From: an uncultured Treponema sp.
GTDB lineage: Bacteria; Spirochaetota; Spirochaetia; Treponematales; Treponemataceae
DNA: 64,000 nucleotides
Assembly: GCA_945877425.1 (NCBI GenBank)
Contig: CAMCRZ010000010.1
Location: 1-64,000 of the forward strand
Direction: 5' to 3'
In this document: in pieces, positions 42,245 through 52,025 of the stretch
How the letters are laid out: each line of letters begins with the position of its first letter
Position numbering within the stretch: the first letter of the stretch is position 1
Notes under the pieces: generated by a model
What the model was told of the DNA's origin: nothing
What the model saw: only the letters and a program-made list of their open reading frames with translations
Database searches by the model: none
Made by a program: the position numbers and the translations under genes

Positions 42245-43618
42245 CTAAAAAGGCAAATATTTTTCCAGAAGCTCATCTTTTATGCGGTAAAGTTCTTCAC
42301 GAGGAAGAATACTTAAAAGCTTCCAGCCAAGGTCAAGGGTTTCTTCAATAGAGCGGTTTTCATATTCCCCTTGAGTAAAAAATCTGTCTTCCAGTTCATT
42401 TCCAAACTTAAGGTAAAGCCTGTCTAATTCGCTTAATTCTTCTTCGCCGATAATTGATGCAAGGTTTCTTATGGATTTAACTTTACTGTAAGAAGCAAAA
42501 AGCTGGCTTGAAACTGCAGCATGATCTTCACGAGTCATGCCTTCGCCGATACCGTCTTTCATTAAACGGCTTAAACTTGGAAGACCGCTGACTGGAGGAT
42601 ACATTCCTTTAGAAAACATTTCCCTGTCCAGAACAATCTGACCTTCCGTAATGTAACCTGTAAGATCAGGAATAGGATGGGAAATATCATCATTCGGCAT
42701 AGTAAGGATAGGAATTTGTGTAATGGAACCTGTACTTCCCTGAATTTTTCCTGCACGCTCATAAAGTTCAGCAAGATTTGAATACAAATATCCAGGGTAA
42801 CCTTTTCGCCCCGGAACTTCACCACGAGTTGTAGAAATTTCACGCAAAGCTTCACAGTAGTTTGTCATATCAGTCATAACTACAAGAACGTGCATATTAC
42901 ATTCAAAAGCAAGATATTCTGCAGCAGTTAAAGCACATCTTGGAGTAATGATGCGTTCAATACTTGGAGCATCTGCCAGAGACTGAAACATTACAACTTT
43001 AGACAAAACTCCTGACTCTTCAAAAGTATGCTTAAAAAACTGAGCAACATCGTATTTAATGCCCATTCCTGCAAAAACCATAACGAACTCTTCGCTGTCA
43101 TTTAAAAGCCTGGCCTGACGGATAATCTGTGCGGCAAGTTTATTGTGAGGCAAACCGTTACCGCTGAAAATAGGAAGCTTTTGTCCACGAATCAAAGTGT
43201 TCATTCCGTCTATTGAACTTATTCCTGTCTGGATAAAGTCCCTTGGATAAACTCTGGCGTAAGGATTTATAGGGTTGCCGTTTACGTTCAGCTTTTTTGA
43301 TGAAACAATCTGAGGGTAACCGTCTATAGGCTGACCTAAACCGTTGAAAATTCTTCCCAAAAGTCCCCTGCCTACACGAAGTTCCATTGGTTCTTCAAGA
43401 AATTCTACTGAAGTTGATTCCAGGTCCAGTCCTGTTGTGCTTCCAAAAATCTGAACTATAGCAGTTGTTTCGTTTAAGTCTATGATTCTTCCTGTTTTCT
43501 TTTCACCGTTTTTGTCACGAACGTACACTACTTCATCGTAAAAAGAATTTTCGCTGCGATTTACTGCTATAATTGGTCCGTCTACCTGAGTAAGTCCTGA
43601 ATATTCTATTCCTTTCAT
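42245..43618 (-). CDS. atpB: V/A-type ATPase subunit B
   Basis: 457 residues, non-catalytic head subunit. [15 protein letters not shown] and [15 protein letters not shown] are typical, the P-loop is degenerate ([15 protein letters not shown]), and the arginine-finger region is in [15 protein letters not shown]. It alternates with subunit A in the cytosolic hexamer. It overlaps the end of subunit A by 4 nt. Confidence 0.95.
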   Translation of the reverse strand: MKGIEYSGLTQVDGPIIAVNRSENSFYDEVVYVRDKNGEKKTGRIIDLNETTAIVQIFGSTTGLDLESTSVEFLEEPMELRVGRGLLGRIFNGLGQPIDGYPQIVSSKKLNVNGNPINPYARVYPRDFIQTGISSIDGMNTLIRGQKLPIFSGNGLPHNKLAAQIIRQARLLNDSEEFVMVFAGMGIKYDVAQFFKHTFEESGVLSKVVMFQSLADAPSIERIITPRCALTAAEYLAFECNMHVLVVMTDMTNYCEALREISTTRGEVPGRKGYPGYLYSNLAELYERAGKIQGSTGSITQIPILTMPNDDISHPIPDLTGYITEGQIVLDREMFSKGMYPPVSGLPSLSRLMKDGIGEGMTREDHAAVSSQLFASYSKVKSIRNLASIIGEEELSELDRLYLKFGNELEDRFFTQGEYENRSIEETLDLGWKLLSILPREELYRIKDELLEKYLPF

Positions 43619-45387
43619 AACGCTGATTCCTTGCTGTAAATACGCTCAAGCTGGTTTATCTGCTCTTCCAGATGATTTTGAATTACAGTGATTTTTTCCA
43701 GATGATTATTTTCTACTGAACCTTTTGCACGAACAATTTCATTTCTTACAGGAAGTTCTATTACTCTTGCCAAAGGGCAGCCTTCTTTAATTACGTTAAG
43801 GGCTTTTTCATAAAAATCCATTATAAGCATTAAAAGCTGAATCTGCTTTTCAGGTTCGGCATGCGCATCGATTTCGTCAAAAGCGTCCTGCTGCAAAAAT
43901 CCGTTTTTTATCATTTCACAGGCAGTAAGGATAAGCCGGTCACTGTCTGGCAAAGCGTCTGCACCAATAAGGCGGACTATCTGCATAAGGCGCTGCTCTC
44001 TTTTAAGAAGGTCAAGTGCCTTTACACGTATTTCTGACCAGCGGGGATCGAACTTATCCCACCAGCCACGTATTTCGTCAGCGTATTCAGAGTAAGAATC
44101 AATCCACCCGATTGCAGGATAATGGCGTGAATTTGCAAGTTCCCTGTCCAATGCCCAGAAGCACCGGATAAATCGTTTTGTATGCTGAGTAACCGATTCA
44201 GAAAAATCACCGCCTGGAGGAGAAACAGCTCCAATTACTGAAACAGAACCTTCCTTTCCGCAAAGAGAAGTTACACGACCAGCCCTTTCGTAAAATTCAG
44301 CAAGACGTGTAGGCAGGTAAGCAGGAAATCCTTCTTCAGCAGGCATTTCTTCCATACGGCCAGAAAGTTCACGTAAAGCTTCAGCCCATCTTGAAGTTGA
44401 GTCTGCCATAATTGCAACGTGCATTCCCATATCACGGAAGTATTCTGCAAAAGTAATTCCTGAATAAAGGGAAACTTCACGGGCAGCTACAGGCATATTT
44501 GAAGTATTTGCAATAAGAATGGTACGTTCCATAAGAGAGCGTCCTGTTCTTGGGTCAATAAGTTTCGGGAAATCAGTAAGAACGTCTGTCATTTCGTTGC
44601 CGCGTTCACCGCATCCAATGTAAACTATAATGTCAGCGTCACACCACTTGGCAATTGCGTGCTGTGTCATAGTCTTGCCTGTTCCAAATCCGCCTGGAAT
44701 AGCTGCAGTTCCGCCTTTGCTTAGCGGAAAAAATACATCTATGACACGAAGGCCTGTAACTAAAGGCTCGCTTACTTCAAGCTTCTGTTCAAAAGGACGT
44801 GGTTTTCTCAAAGGCCAGTACTGACTCATTTTGATTTCTTCGCCAAGATCAGTAACGGCAATAGTTTCTTCTACAGTATAGCTGCCTTTTCCTGCAAAAG
44901 ACTTAAGCTTTTTTCCTTTTATGTACGGAGGAACCATGATTTTATGAGTAACGGAACCGTTTTCTTTTACAGTGCCAAGAACCATTCCCGGCTTTACATC
45001 TGACTGTTCACTAATATCATCTAAGGGAACAAAATCCCACTTTTTTTCGCAATCAATCGGCTCAGTACGCTGTCCCGGAAGAAGAAATGCACCGCCTGTT
45101 TCGAACATCTGTTTAAGAGGACGCTGAATTCCGTCGTAAATTGTGCCTATAAGACCAGGCCCCAGCTTTAAGGAAAGAGGACGTTCGTTACTTACAACTT
45201 TTTCCCCGATGCACATTCCTGTAACGTCTTCATAAACCTGAATAGTTGCCTTTCCTTCGTTCTGCCGTATTATTTCACCAATAAGGCGTTTTTCTCCAAC
45301 ATCAACTACATCATAAAGACCGCATTTTTCCAGCCCTTCAGCATAAACAATAGGACCGCTTATACGGGTAATTTTACCTTCAATCAT
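43615..45387 (-). CDS. atpA: V/A-type ATPase subunit A (catalytic)
   Basis: 590 residues. Catalytic head subunit with Walker [12 protein letters not shown], the acidic [11 protein letters not shown], and the family-specific non-homologous insert (about 115-190) found in A subunits. It carries out ATP hydrolysis or synthesis coupled to H+ or Na+ flow. It overlaps subunit E by 4 nt and subunit B by 4 nt, consistent with tight stoichiometric coupling. Confidence 0.96.
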   Translation of the reverse strand: MIEGKITRISGPIVYAEGLEKCGLYDVVDVGEKRLIGEIIRQNEGKATIQVYEDVTGMCIGEKVVSNERPLSLKLGPGLIGTIYDGIQRPLKQMFETGGAFLLPGQRTEPIDCEKKWDFVPLDDISEQSDVKPGMVLGTVKENGSVTHKIMVPPYIKGKKLKSFAGKGSYTVEETIAVTDLGEEIKMSQYWPLRKPRPFEQKLEVSEPLVTGLRVIDVFFPLSKGGTAAIPGGFGTGKTMTQHAIAKWCDADIIVYIGCGERGNEMTDVLTDFPKLIDPRTGRSLMERTILIANTSNMPVAAREVSLYSGITFAEYFRDMGMHVAIMADSTSRWAEALRELSGRMEEMPAEEGFPAYLPTRLAEFYERAGRVTSLCGKEGSVSVIGAVSPPGGDFSESVTQHTKRFIRCFWALDRELANSRHYPAIGWIDSYSEYADEIRGWWDKFDPRWSEIRVKALDLLKREQRLMQIVRLIGADALPDSDRLILTACEMIKNGFLQQDAFDEIDAHAEPEKQIQLLMLIMDFYEKALNVIKEGCPLARVIELPVRNEIVRAKGSVENNHLEKITVIQNHLEEQINQLERIYSKESAL

Positions 45388-45998
45388 TCTGGAAATCTCC
45401 CGTTAAATAAAACTTCTGCAAGTTCGCTGTTTTTCTGATCAAGAAGTTCGTTTATTTTTTCGTCAATAGTAAGCCTGCAGGTAATTTTTCCGTCTGATGA
45501 CTTTAAGATTACGCCCTGTTTGTCTTCATAAGCCGAATCTTTTGTAACTTTACATGAAACAAGATTTTTTCCCAGCTTTGAATTCAGGACTTTTTCAGCA
45601 GTTTCAAGTTTAAAGCCTGCAACAAGGGCTTCAATTTTTTTATCTTTAATTACAGGAAGTGACCGGTCAATTAAACGTGCAACAATTTCAAACCTTTTCT
45701 TTTCTGTGAGTTTTTCCAGATATTCATTTATTGCACTTTTTACAGAATTCTGAATGTAGGAAACAAAATATCTCTGCTTTTCCAAAGGAAGAGATGCATC
45801 TACATTTTTTTCGTAAACGGCAAATCTTTCTTCTGATTTTTTTTCACTTTCTGCCTTAGCCTTTGCAACTCTTGCAGTTACGCCTTCGAGTATAGACTTG
45901 GCATTCTCTTCAGCCTGAACAAGAATACGTTCTGCTCTTTTTCTGCTGTCAGCACGTATTTCTCTGTCAAGAACTTCTGTTGAACGTAATTCTTCCAT
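45384..45998 (-). CDS. atpE: V/A-type ATPase subunit E
   Basis: 204 residues from ATG 45998 (an upstream TTG is the alternative). The N-terminal half is a charged helix ([20 protein letters not shown]) that forms the peripheral stalk with the H-like subunit; the C-terminal globular part caps the head. Stalk function follows from family and operon position. Confidence 0.88.
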   Translation of the reverse strand: MEELRSTEVLDREIRADSRKRAERILVQAEENAKSILEGVTARVAKAKAESEKKSEERFAVYEKNVDASLPLEKQRYFVSYIQNSVKSAINEYLEKLTEKKRFEIVARLIDRSLPVIKDKKIEALVAGFKLETAEKVLNSKLGKNLVSCKVTKDSAYEDKQGVILKSSDGKITCRLTIDEKINELLDQKNSELAEVLFNGRFPE

Positions 45999-46046
45999 AA
46001 CAATCAAACTTCCATTTCAAACTCTTATTTTAACAGGCAGGTCAGT

Positions 46047-46382
46047 TTAAATTTGTACACCAACTGCTTCCTTAATTGAATCAAAAAGAGATTTTCTGCC
46101 TTCAATATGACCATGAAGACCAGGTATTTCTACAATAAGAGGAGCTTTTCCTTTCATCTGCCATTCCTGAACTTCTTTCAAAAGCATATCAGAAACGTCT
46201 TCTGTAAGGATGAGAACTTTAGGCCTGTCCTGTTCAGAAAGAGATTCAATTCTGGAACTCTGACCTGTAAGACGGTTAAAAGCTTCAAGTGCTTCCTGTC
46301 TGTTTGAAGCAGCCTGACCTTTTACGCCCACAAGCATAAACCCAAGAACGAGCTCTCTTTCTCCAATTACAAAGTATTCCAA
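46047..46382 (-). CDS. atpF: V/A-type ATPase subunit F
   Basis: 111 residues. A small CheY-like fold: EYFVIGERELVLGFMLVGVK, then PKVLILTEDVSDML and PLIVEIPG. Subunit F sits on the central stalk and modulates ATPase activity. Found between K and E, the usual place in spirochaetes. Confidence 0.88.
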   Translation of the reverse strand: MEYFVIGERELVLGFMLVGVKGQAASNRQEALEAFNRLTGQSSRIESLSEQDRPKVLILTEDVSDMLLKEVQEWQMKGKAPLIVEIPGLHGHIEGRKSLFDSIKEAVGVQI

Positions 46383-46395
46383 AAATTTCCCCTGA

Positions 46396-46764
46396 TTACA
46401 TAAAAATAATCAAGAACGCAACAATAAATCCCCAGAGACAAATACCTTCAGCAAGACCAACAAAAGGAAGAGCCTTTCCCGAAAGTTCTGCATTTTCGCT
46501 CATTGCACCCATTGCTGCAGCACCGATTTTTCCTACAGCCATTGCACCGCCGATACAGGCAATTCCTACAGCAAGAGCAGCTGCAATATATTTAATTGAA
46601 CCAGACGATTTATTTTCCTGAGATTCAACTTCTGCTTTAGATTCAGACTGTTCAACGGAAGTTTCGCTGACAGAAGAAGAAATTGCATCTTCAGAAGCCT
46701 GAGCAAACAAAGCACCGGCAGCAAAAAGAGCAACTGCAGATAAAACAACAAAAAACTTTTTCAT
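46396..46764 (-). CDS. atpK: V/A-type ATPase subunit K (proteolipid) with N-terminal signal-like extension
   Basis: 122 residues. The C-terminal part is a two-helix proteolipid: TM1 about 57-85, TM2 about 98-121 with the ion-binding Glu106 in VGLAEGICLWG. Ahead of it come a signal-peptide-like start (KKFFVVLSAVALFAAGALFA) and about 33 Ser/Glu-rich residues. Many proteolipids lack this extension. It forms the membrane rotor ring with subunit I. Confidence 0.88.
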   Translation of the reverse strand: MKKFFVVLSAVALFAAGALFAQASEDAISSSVSETSVEQSESKAEVESQENKSSGSIKYIAAALAVGIACIGGAMAVGKIGAAAMGAMSENAELSGKALPFVGLAEGICLWGFIVAFLIIFM

Positions 46765-46813
46765 AGAATTACCTCTTTCTATTTAAAATCAATTATATTA
46801 AAAAAGTTAAAAA

Positions 46814-48799
46814 CTAACTTTTGTATACAAATGCAAAAGGCTTAAATTCCCTTCCCGTTTCATTAAAGAACTTACTGAAAAATTCGTAATACTGAAGGCG
46901 CACAACCTGAATTGCAACAATCATTCCTTCAAGAACAATAATAACTGCATTTCCTACAATACCGATTACAACTGCTCCGGCAAAAGGCGCTATGCTCATC
47001 ATCATGGAAATAATGTAACTTAAAACTGCATGAGACAAAGCAAAGGCTCCTACACGAAGGAAACTTACTGTATTGGAAATGTAACCGCTGAGCACTTCAA
47101 TAATTTCAACTAAAGCTCCTATAAATGCACTTAAAATTCCGTTTTCCAACACAGGACGCTCTCCGTCAATAAGGCGCTCCAAAGGTTCACAAAATGCCGT
47201 AAGCACTAAAGCCGTACCTATTATAATCCAGTCATAGAAAGCAGGCCCGATTTTCAGCAATGCAATTCTTATGCACATCAACACAATGTACCAGAAGAAA
47301 ATTGCGCCGCTTAAACCGTTTTTTCCGAAAACAGCCTTGCCTTTTCTGCCTAAAGCAAAATTGTTGATGATGTTTATGATTATTCCGCTGGTGTTGATTA
47401 TAAAACCAACTGCAATTGTAAAGCCAAAGAACATAAACATTCTTTTAATTGATTCCCCTGAACCTGTAGGCATCATAGGAAGAATCTGGCTTCTTGGTTC
47501 TCCAAAAAGTCCCGTTACCCAGTAAGAAAATTTTTCCAGAGGCATAATTTCTTTAGCAAAAAATTCACCTGTTAAAATTCCCATTATAGTTGAACTTATA
47601 CCTATGCAGATGAAAATTGGTCCGAATTTTTCCCAGCCAGCCAGTTTCATCTTTTTAAGGCTCATTAAAATTCCTGCAATCAGGAAAACAAGCCCCTGAC
47701 CTGCATCACCAAACATAATTCCAAAAAGTATGGTAAAGAAAACTGCAACTAAAGGCGTAGGGTCAACTGTTCCGTACAAAGGTGAACCGTAACTGAAAAT
47801 AAGGCGCTCGAAGTTGCTTATAAGTTTTCCGTGCTTTAACTGAACAGGAACTTTTTCTTCTCCGTTTATAACAGAAGGCACTTCACCTGGCAAATATTCA
47901 CGGATAGAAGTCCTTCCTTTAGTAAGCTCGTCAACTGCCTTCATAAATTCATGGCTTTCGTAAGCAGGAATCCAGCCTGTTATTCTGTAAACGAATTCCG
48001 TAGACTGAAGCTTGTTTTCTACAGCATAAACCTGACTTTCTACAGAAAATTCCTGAAGAAGACGGTAAATTTCATCTTTATGAGTTAAGGCAAAATTTTT
48101 TCTTTCTACTTTGATTTCTTCAAGGGCAGCCGAACATTCCAACTTTTTCTGAAGAAGTGATTCAATCATGTCATCAGGAATGCCTTTAAAATCTTCAGGC
48201 ACTTGAATTTCAACAAAACCTGCTTCCCGCAACTGTGAGTCAAGAAGAAACCTTGCTTTTTTAGAAGCTGCTGCAAGAATACGTGACTTGTCTTCTCCAA
48301 GGCTTACAATAATTGCCCTTCCGCCTGTTTTTTCTTTTAAAGATTCAAATTTGTCGCCGTCAATTTTTCCGATTCTAAGAGTAAGGAATGAAAGTGATTC
48401 AAGCTGGGAATAGCTCATCTTTAAGTTGGAAAAGGCAACTGCTTCGTTATATGCTGACGTTACGTTTTTAAACTCTTCTGCTGCAAGAAGTTCTTTCTGG
48501 TGAAGTTCTTCAACACGGTCAATGATTTTTCTGCTTTCCAGTTTGTCTTCATCTGTAGGTAACTGAATGCTGCCTTTGTATGAAGTTAAGTCTTCCAGAT
48601 CTAAAGCTGCACGAACGTTCTGCAATTCATTAAACATTTCTTTTGCAGGATTATTATTTTCGTAATCGCTTTCACCAGCTTCTTCAAAATTCTGCTGAAA
48701 CTGAAAATCACCGAATTTGCCCAGATACATAAGCACTGGATGAATATCTTCCCTTAAAACCATCAGTTCAAGAAGACGCATTGTTGTGGTTCTAGCCAT
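46814..48799 (-). CDS. atpI: V/A-type ATPase subunit I
   Basis: 661 residues. A cytosolic N-terminal half (start MARTTTMRLLELMVLREDIH) is followed by about seven or eight transmembrane segments from residue 340 (GIMFGDAGQGLVFLIAGILM, then SGYISNTVSFLRVGAFALSH with the essential Arg). It carries the ion half-channels and joins the stalks to the K ring. It overlaps the subunit C gene by 8 nt. Confidence 0.94.
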   Translation of the reverse strand: MARTTTMRLLELMVLREDIHPVLMYLGKFGDFQFQQNFEEAGESDYENNNPAKEMFNELQNVRAALDLEDLTSYKGSIQLPTDEDKLESRKIIDRVEELHQKELLAAEEFKNVTSAYNEAVAFSNLKMSYSQLESLSFLTLRIGKIDGDKFESLKEKTGGRAIIVSLGEDKSRILAAASKKARFLLDSQLREAGFVEIQVPEDFKGIPDDMIESLLQKKLECSAALEEIKVERKNFALTHKDEIYRLLQEFSVESQVYAVENKLQSTEFVYRITGWIPAYESHEFMKAVDELTKGRTSIREYLPGEVPSVINGEEKVPVQLKHGKLISNFERLIFSYGSPLYGTVDPTPLVAVFFTILFGIMFGDAGQGLVFLIAGILMSLKKMKLAGWEKFGPIFICIGISSTIMGILTGEFFAKEIMPLEKFSYWVTGLFGEPRSQILPMMPTGSGESIKRMFMFFGFTIAVGFIINTSGIIINIINNFALGRKGKAVFGKNGLSGAIFFWYIVLMCIRIALLKIGPAFYDWIIIGTALVLTAFCEPLERLIDGERPVLENGILSAFIGALVEIIEVLSGYISNTVSFLRVGAFALSHAVLSYIISMMMSIAPFAGAVVIGIVGNAVIIVLEGMIVAIQVVRLQYYEFFSKFFNETGREFKPFAFVYKS

Positions 48800-49823
48800 T
48801 TTTTACCTCCGACACACCAGCAAGCTCCATAGCCTGTGAAGACGATATATTCAGCCTTAAACTTTCAGAAGCTGTCCTTATATTATCAAGTTCATTCTGC
48901 TTAATTATAAACCAGCATACAAGAGGACAAGCCGTAAAAGGATACAGATGAAACAATCTGTAAGCTTCTTCAACATACATCCTTCTGTAAGCATTTGAAA
49001 TCCAGCGGGGATCAACTGACCATACAACACCTTCTTCATGAGGATTAAGGAGTGCACTGTATTTCCAGGTTTTCCATTTTTCGTAATCGTCAACGTCCCA
49101 TTCAAGAACAGTTAATGCTTCCTGAACAAGATAATCCTGTTTTCCTGAAGATGGATCTGAATAAGCAAGGTGAGACTCTATGGTTTCATTGTCCATACCG
49201 TAGTAAATTTTAAGCCGCAAAGCCCATATTGCATTATCCATACGGAACTTATTTCCTAAAAGAGTAAGAACCGCCTTTCTGCAGGAAGAATCAACTTTTT
49301 TAGCAGCATTCCATATTTCTTCAATATACTGACAGTCAAGTTTATAATCTAACTGACTTTGATTCAGAAGATCAGGCACTTCATTATACCACGAAAGCGG
49401 ACTTTCCGCAGTCATAGATTTTAAATCAGGCCATTTTTCATAATTGATTAAACTGTAAGGCTTAGTGTCTGTAATTGCAGGCATCTGTTTTTCGCCAAGA
49501 GCAAGTGCTGCACCCAGTTCCTTTAAATTGTCGTAATCGTAAAAATGAACTAAAGAAATAAGGAGTTTTTCCGGCTTTGAATAATTATTTAAAAGTTTAA
49601 GATACTGGCTTAAAAAATTACGCTGGGCTTCTTTTTCCAGCTCTTTAGCAAGAAGTGTTTCAGGAACAACGGGAACTTCTTTACGGAAAAGCAAATTCCA
49701 CAGTTCCGCAAGAGAATGTGTATTAAAAAGATTTTTACTGCGGCTTCCTACATAAGATTTTGCCAGCATTCCGCTAGCTTTAGCATAAACGTATGCATCT
49801 GCAGCACTTTTATCCATTGCCAT
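48792..49823 (-). CDS. atpC: V/A-type ATPase subunit C
   Basis: 343 residues from ATG 49823 with AAGG upstream. Helical protein of the V-ATPase C/d type (DAYVYAKASGMLAKSYVGSR at the start). It forms the funnel connecting the K ring to the central stalk. The sequence is less conserved than other subunits, but its place between the H-like and I genes supports the call. Confidence 0.82.
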   Translation of the reverse strand: MAMDKSAADAYVYAKASGMLAKSYVGSRSKNLFNTHSLAELWNLLFRKEVPVVPETLLAKELEKEAQRNFLSQYLKLLNNYSKPEKLLISLVHFYDYDNLKELGAALALGEKQMPAITDTKPYSLINYEKWPDLKSMTAESPLSWYNEVPDLLNQSQLDYKLDCQYIEEIWNAAKKVDSSCRKAVLTLLGNKFRMDNAIWALRLKIYYGMDNETIESHLAYSDPSSGKQDYLVQEALTVLEWDVDDYEKWKTWKYSALLNPHEEGVVWSVDPRWISNAYRRMYVEEAYRLFHLYPFTACPLVCWFIIKQNELDNIRTASESLRLNISSSQAMELAGVSEVKNG

Positions 49824-49832
49824 AAGCAAACC

Positions 49833-50141
49833 TTATGAATAAAATACAGAGTCAAGATATTTATTAAATCCAGCAAAATCTTTTTCACTGGCATCTAATC
49901 TTTCTATATATTCGCTGATTGATTTTTTTCGGTTTTCTAGAATTTGATTTTTTCTGTTAAGTTCGGATTTTTCTATTTCTTCACAAACTTTACTGTACTG
50001 GATTTTAAACTCTGCTTCAGCCTGGGATTTTGCATCAGCAATTATTTTGTCAGCTTTAGTTTGAGCCTCAGAAACCATCTGTGAAGCTTCACTTTCAACT
50101 TCAAGAAGATGTTGAATAATGTCAATTTCTTCAGCAGCCAT
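49833..50141 (-). CDS. V/A-type ATPase subunit H-like peripheral stalk protein
   Basis: 102 residues from ATG 50141, which has GGAGG at ideal spacing; an in-frame GTG further up would include that site. The protein is one long charged helix (QMVSEAQTKADKIIADAKSQ), as expected for the G/H-type partner of subunit E in the peripheral stalk. It is the first V-ATPase gene in the operon. Confidence 0.75.
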   Translation of the reverse strand: MAAEEIDIIQHLLEVESEASQMVSEAQTKADKIIADAKSQAEAEFKIQYSKVCEEIEKSELNRKNQILENRKKSISEYIERLDASEKDFAGFNKYLDSVFYS

Positions 50142-50185
50142 ATATCCTCCAAGTTTCACTTAAAACTAAAACTTTCAGAAGTCAG

Positions 50186-50632
50186 TTATAATTTAAGCAA
50201 TTCAAGCACTTCCGCACAAGACTTAACCTTTGCCATTTCAGGAAGAAAGTTTCTGTTTTGTAAAATCTCTGCAAGTTCTTTCAAAGCTTTAAGGTGAATT
50301 TCTGACGAATCTTCTCCGAATATAAACATAAAAACGTAGTTTACAGGATTTCCATCAAGGGAGTCAAAGTTGATTCCTTTTTTGCTGATGCCTAAAGCCC
50401 CGTAAACTCCATTTATGCCGTTTAACACACAGTGAGGAACAGCTATCTGCGGTAAAATGCCGGTTGACATTTTCTTTTCCCGATCTAAAAGTGCATCTAA
50501 AGCTTCTGCTCTGTTTACAGCAGGATTGTTGTCAACAATATTTTGAATCATTTCTTCAAAGAGCTCGTCTTTATCTTCGCTTGTAAGATTAAGAATTATA
50601 TTTTTTTCAGAAAAGATTTGCTGTAAAACCAT
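50186..50632 (-). CDS. PTS EIIA protein of the fructose/nitrogen type
   Basis: 148 residues matching EIIA-Fru/PtsN: phospho-His67 in LPQIAVPHCVLNGINGVYG, then a hydrophobic core VFMFIFGEDSSEIHLKALKE. No EIIB/EIIC partner is encoded nearby, so a regulatory role (PtsN-like) is more likely than sugar uptake. It lies between secG and the V-ATPase genes, with 21 nt to secG. Confidence 0.85.
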   Translation of the reverse strand: MVLQQIFSEKNIILNLTSEDKDELFEEMIQNIVDNNPAVNRAEALDALLDREKKMSTGILPQIAVPHCVLNGINGVYGALGISKKGINFDSLDGNPVNYVFMFIFGEDSSEIHLKALKELAEILQNRNFLPEMAKVKSCAEVLELLKL

Positions 50633-50653
50633 ACGCTTTTGGAAATCTCCGCC

Positions 50654-51058
50654 TTATTCAGCTGCAGCTTCTTCTGCAACTTCAGATTCAACTGTTTCTG
50701 CTGCTTCTGCTTCTACAGCTTCACCTTCTGCGGCTGCTTCTTCAGAACTGTACCATGAAGTACCGGCAGCTTCTTCTGTAACTGCTGTTTCTGCTGATAC
50801 GCTATTTAATGCAGCTTTCTTTACCGGTTTATTTAAAAGACCAATGCCGAATGCAATGATAAAAAACAATGCTACGAGAACACCTGTTGTTTTTGTTAAA
50901 ACACTTGCTGAATGAGCACCAAATGCTGCACTCTGACCACCGCCGAATGAACTGCCCATTCCGTTACTGTCTTCATTTTGAGCAAGTACGAGAAGAACTA
51001 AAAGAATACAAACAATAACAAAAGCAACTAAAAGAATTGTTCCAACAACACTAACCAT
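50654..51058 (-). CDS. secG: SecG translocase subunit with long acidic tail
   Basis: 134 residues. Two transmembrane helices (about 4-26 and 58-77) enclose the SecG loop (AQNEDSNGMGSSFGGGQSAA). It assists SecYE-mediated export. The C-terminal 50 residues are almost only Ala, Glu, Val and Ser, a long acidic extension not needed for the fold. GGAG precedes ATG 51058; a good promoter sits upstream. It heads the transcript that continues into the PTS and V-ATPase genes. Confidence 0.9.
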   Translation of the reverse strand: MVSVVGTILLVAFVIVCILLVLLVLAQNEDSNGMGSSFGGGQSAAFGAHSASVLTKTTGVLVALFFIIAFGIGLLNKPVKKAALNSVSAETAVTEEAAGTSWYSSEEAAAEGEAVEAEAAETVESEVAEEAAAE

Positions 51059-51109
51059 TTTTTTACTCCAAAATCGGAATTTACCGTTTTATCTTTTTTT
51101 TGTCCTACA

Positions 51110-51138
51110 ATGATACTAAAAACTTAAATGGAAGTCAA
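51110..51138 (-). promoter_or_regulatory. promoter of the secG-V-ATPase transcript
   Basis: TTGACT and TATCAT with 17-nt spacing on the minus strand, giving a leader of about 45 nt with a GGAG ribosome site. Confidence 0.7.
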
Positions 51139-51183
51139 CAATGTGATGACAATCCGGGCAACCTGTTCCGTACATTTTATGCA

Positions 51184-51219
51184 AATAAAAAAGCCAGACT
51201 TCACGCAGAAATCCGGCTT
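51184..51219 (-). terminator. intrinsic terminator behind tpiA
   Basis: AAGCCGGATTTC pairs with its partner around a short loop (51191-51219), followed on the minus strand by a T-rich run. It separates pgk-tpiA from secG. Confidence 0.75.
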
Positions 51220-51249
51220 CGTAAAAATCAGCTTATATGAAGCTTAAGA

Positions 51250-51999
51250 CTAACATTCGCAAATTGGAACAAATGTTTCTGCCTTTAATGAAGCTCCACC
51301 AATAAGTCCGCCGTCAATATCAGGCTGTGCAAGAAGTTCCTTTGCATTTGAAGCTTTCATTGAACCACCGTACTGAATGATAACTTCATCAGCAACTTTC
51401 TGGTTGTAAAGCTTTGCAATGTAACTGCGCACAAACTTATGGATTGCTTCTGCATCTTCCGGAGTTGCAGTTTTTCCTGTACCGATTGCCCATACAGGTT
51501 CATAAGCGATTGTAACTTTTTTCATCTGTTCTTCTGTAACGCCAGCAAGGTCTGCTGAAAGCTGGAATGCACAAACCTGTTCTGCGTTTCCTGCTTCACG
51601 GTCAGCAAGAAGTTCTCCAATGCAAAGATCAACTTCAAGTCCTTCGTTAAGAGCACGGCGAACTTTCTTGTTAATAAGTTCATCGCTTTCACCAATTTCA
51701 TGGCGGCGTTCTGAGTGTCCGAGAATAACACACTGTACGCCAAGATCTTTAAGCATTTCTGTAGAAACTTCACCAGTGTGAGCGCCATTTGCTGTAGCTG
51801 CAACATCCTGTGCTGCAAGAATAATGTTTGAACCTTTTACAACCTGTGAAACTGCATCAAGGTAAACAAAAGGAACTCCAATCATGAATTTGTTTGTTTT
51901 TCCTTTAAGTGCTTCAACTAAATCCTGAGCAAGCTTAACTGCTTCAGCTTTAGAAGTGTTCATTTTCCAGTTTCCGGCAATATAATGTGTACGAGCCAT
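51250..51999 (-). CDS. tpiA: triosephosphate isomerase
   Basis: 249 residues. NWKMN near the N-terminus (K catalytic), ILGHSERRHEIGE (catalytic His), AYEPVWAIGTGKTATPE (catalytic Glu), and a closing GGSMKASNAKELL phosphate loop. It interconverts dihydroxyacetone phosphate and glyceraldehyde-3-phosphate. It starts 26 nt after pgk. Confidence 0.97.
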   Translation of the reverse strand: MARTHYIAGNWKMNTSKAEAVKLAQDLVEALKGKTNKFMIGVPFVYLDAVSQVVKGSNIILAAQDVAATANGAHTGEVSTEMLKDLGVQCVILGHSERRHEIGESDELINKKVRRALNEGLEVDLCIGELLADREAGNAEQVCAFQLSADLAGVTEEQMKKVTIAYEPVWAIGTGKTATPEDAEAIHKFVRSYIAKLYNQKVADEVIIQYGGSMKASNAKELLAQPDIDGGLIGGASLKAETFVPICEC

Positions 52000-52025
52000 A
52001 ATTTTCCTTCTATAATTTAAAAATT

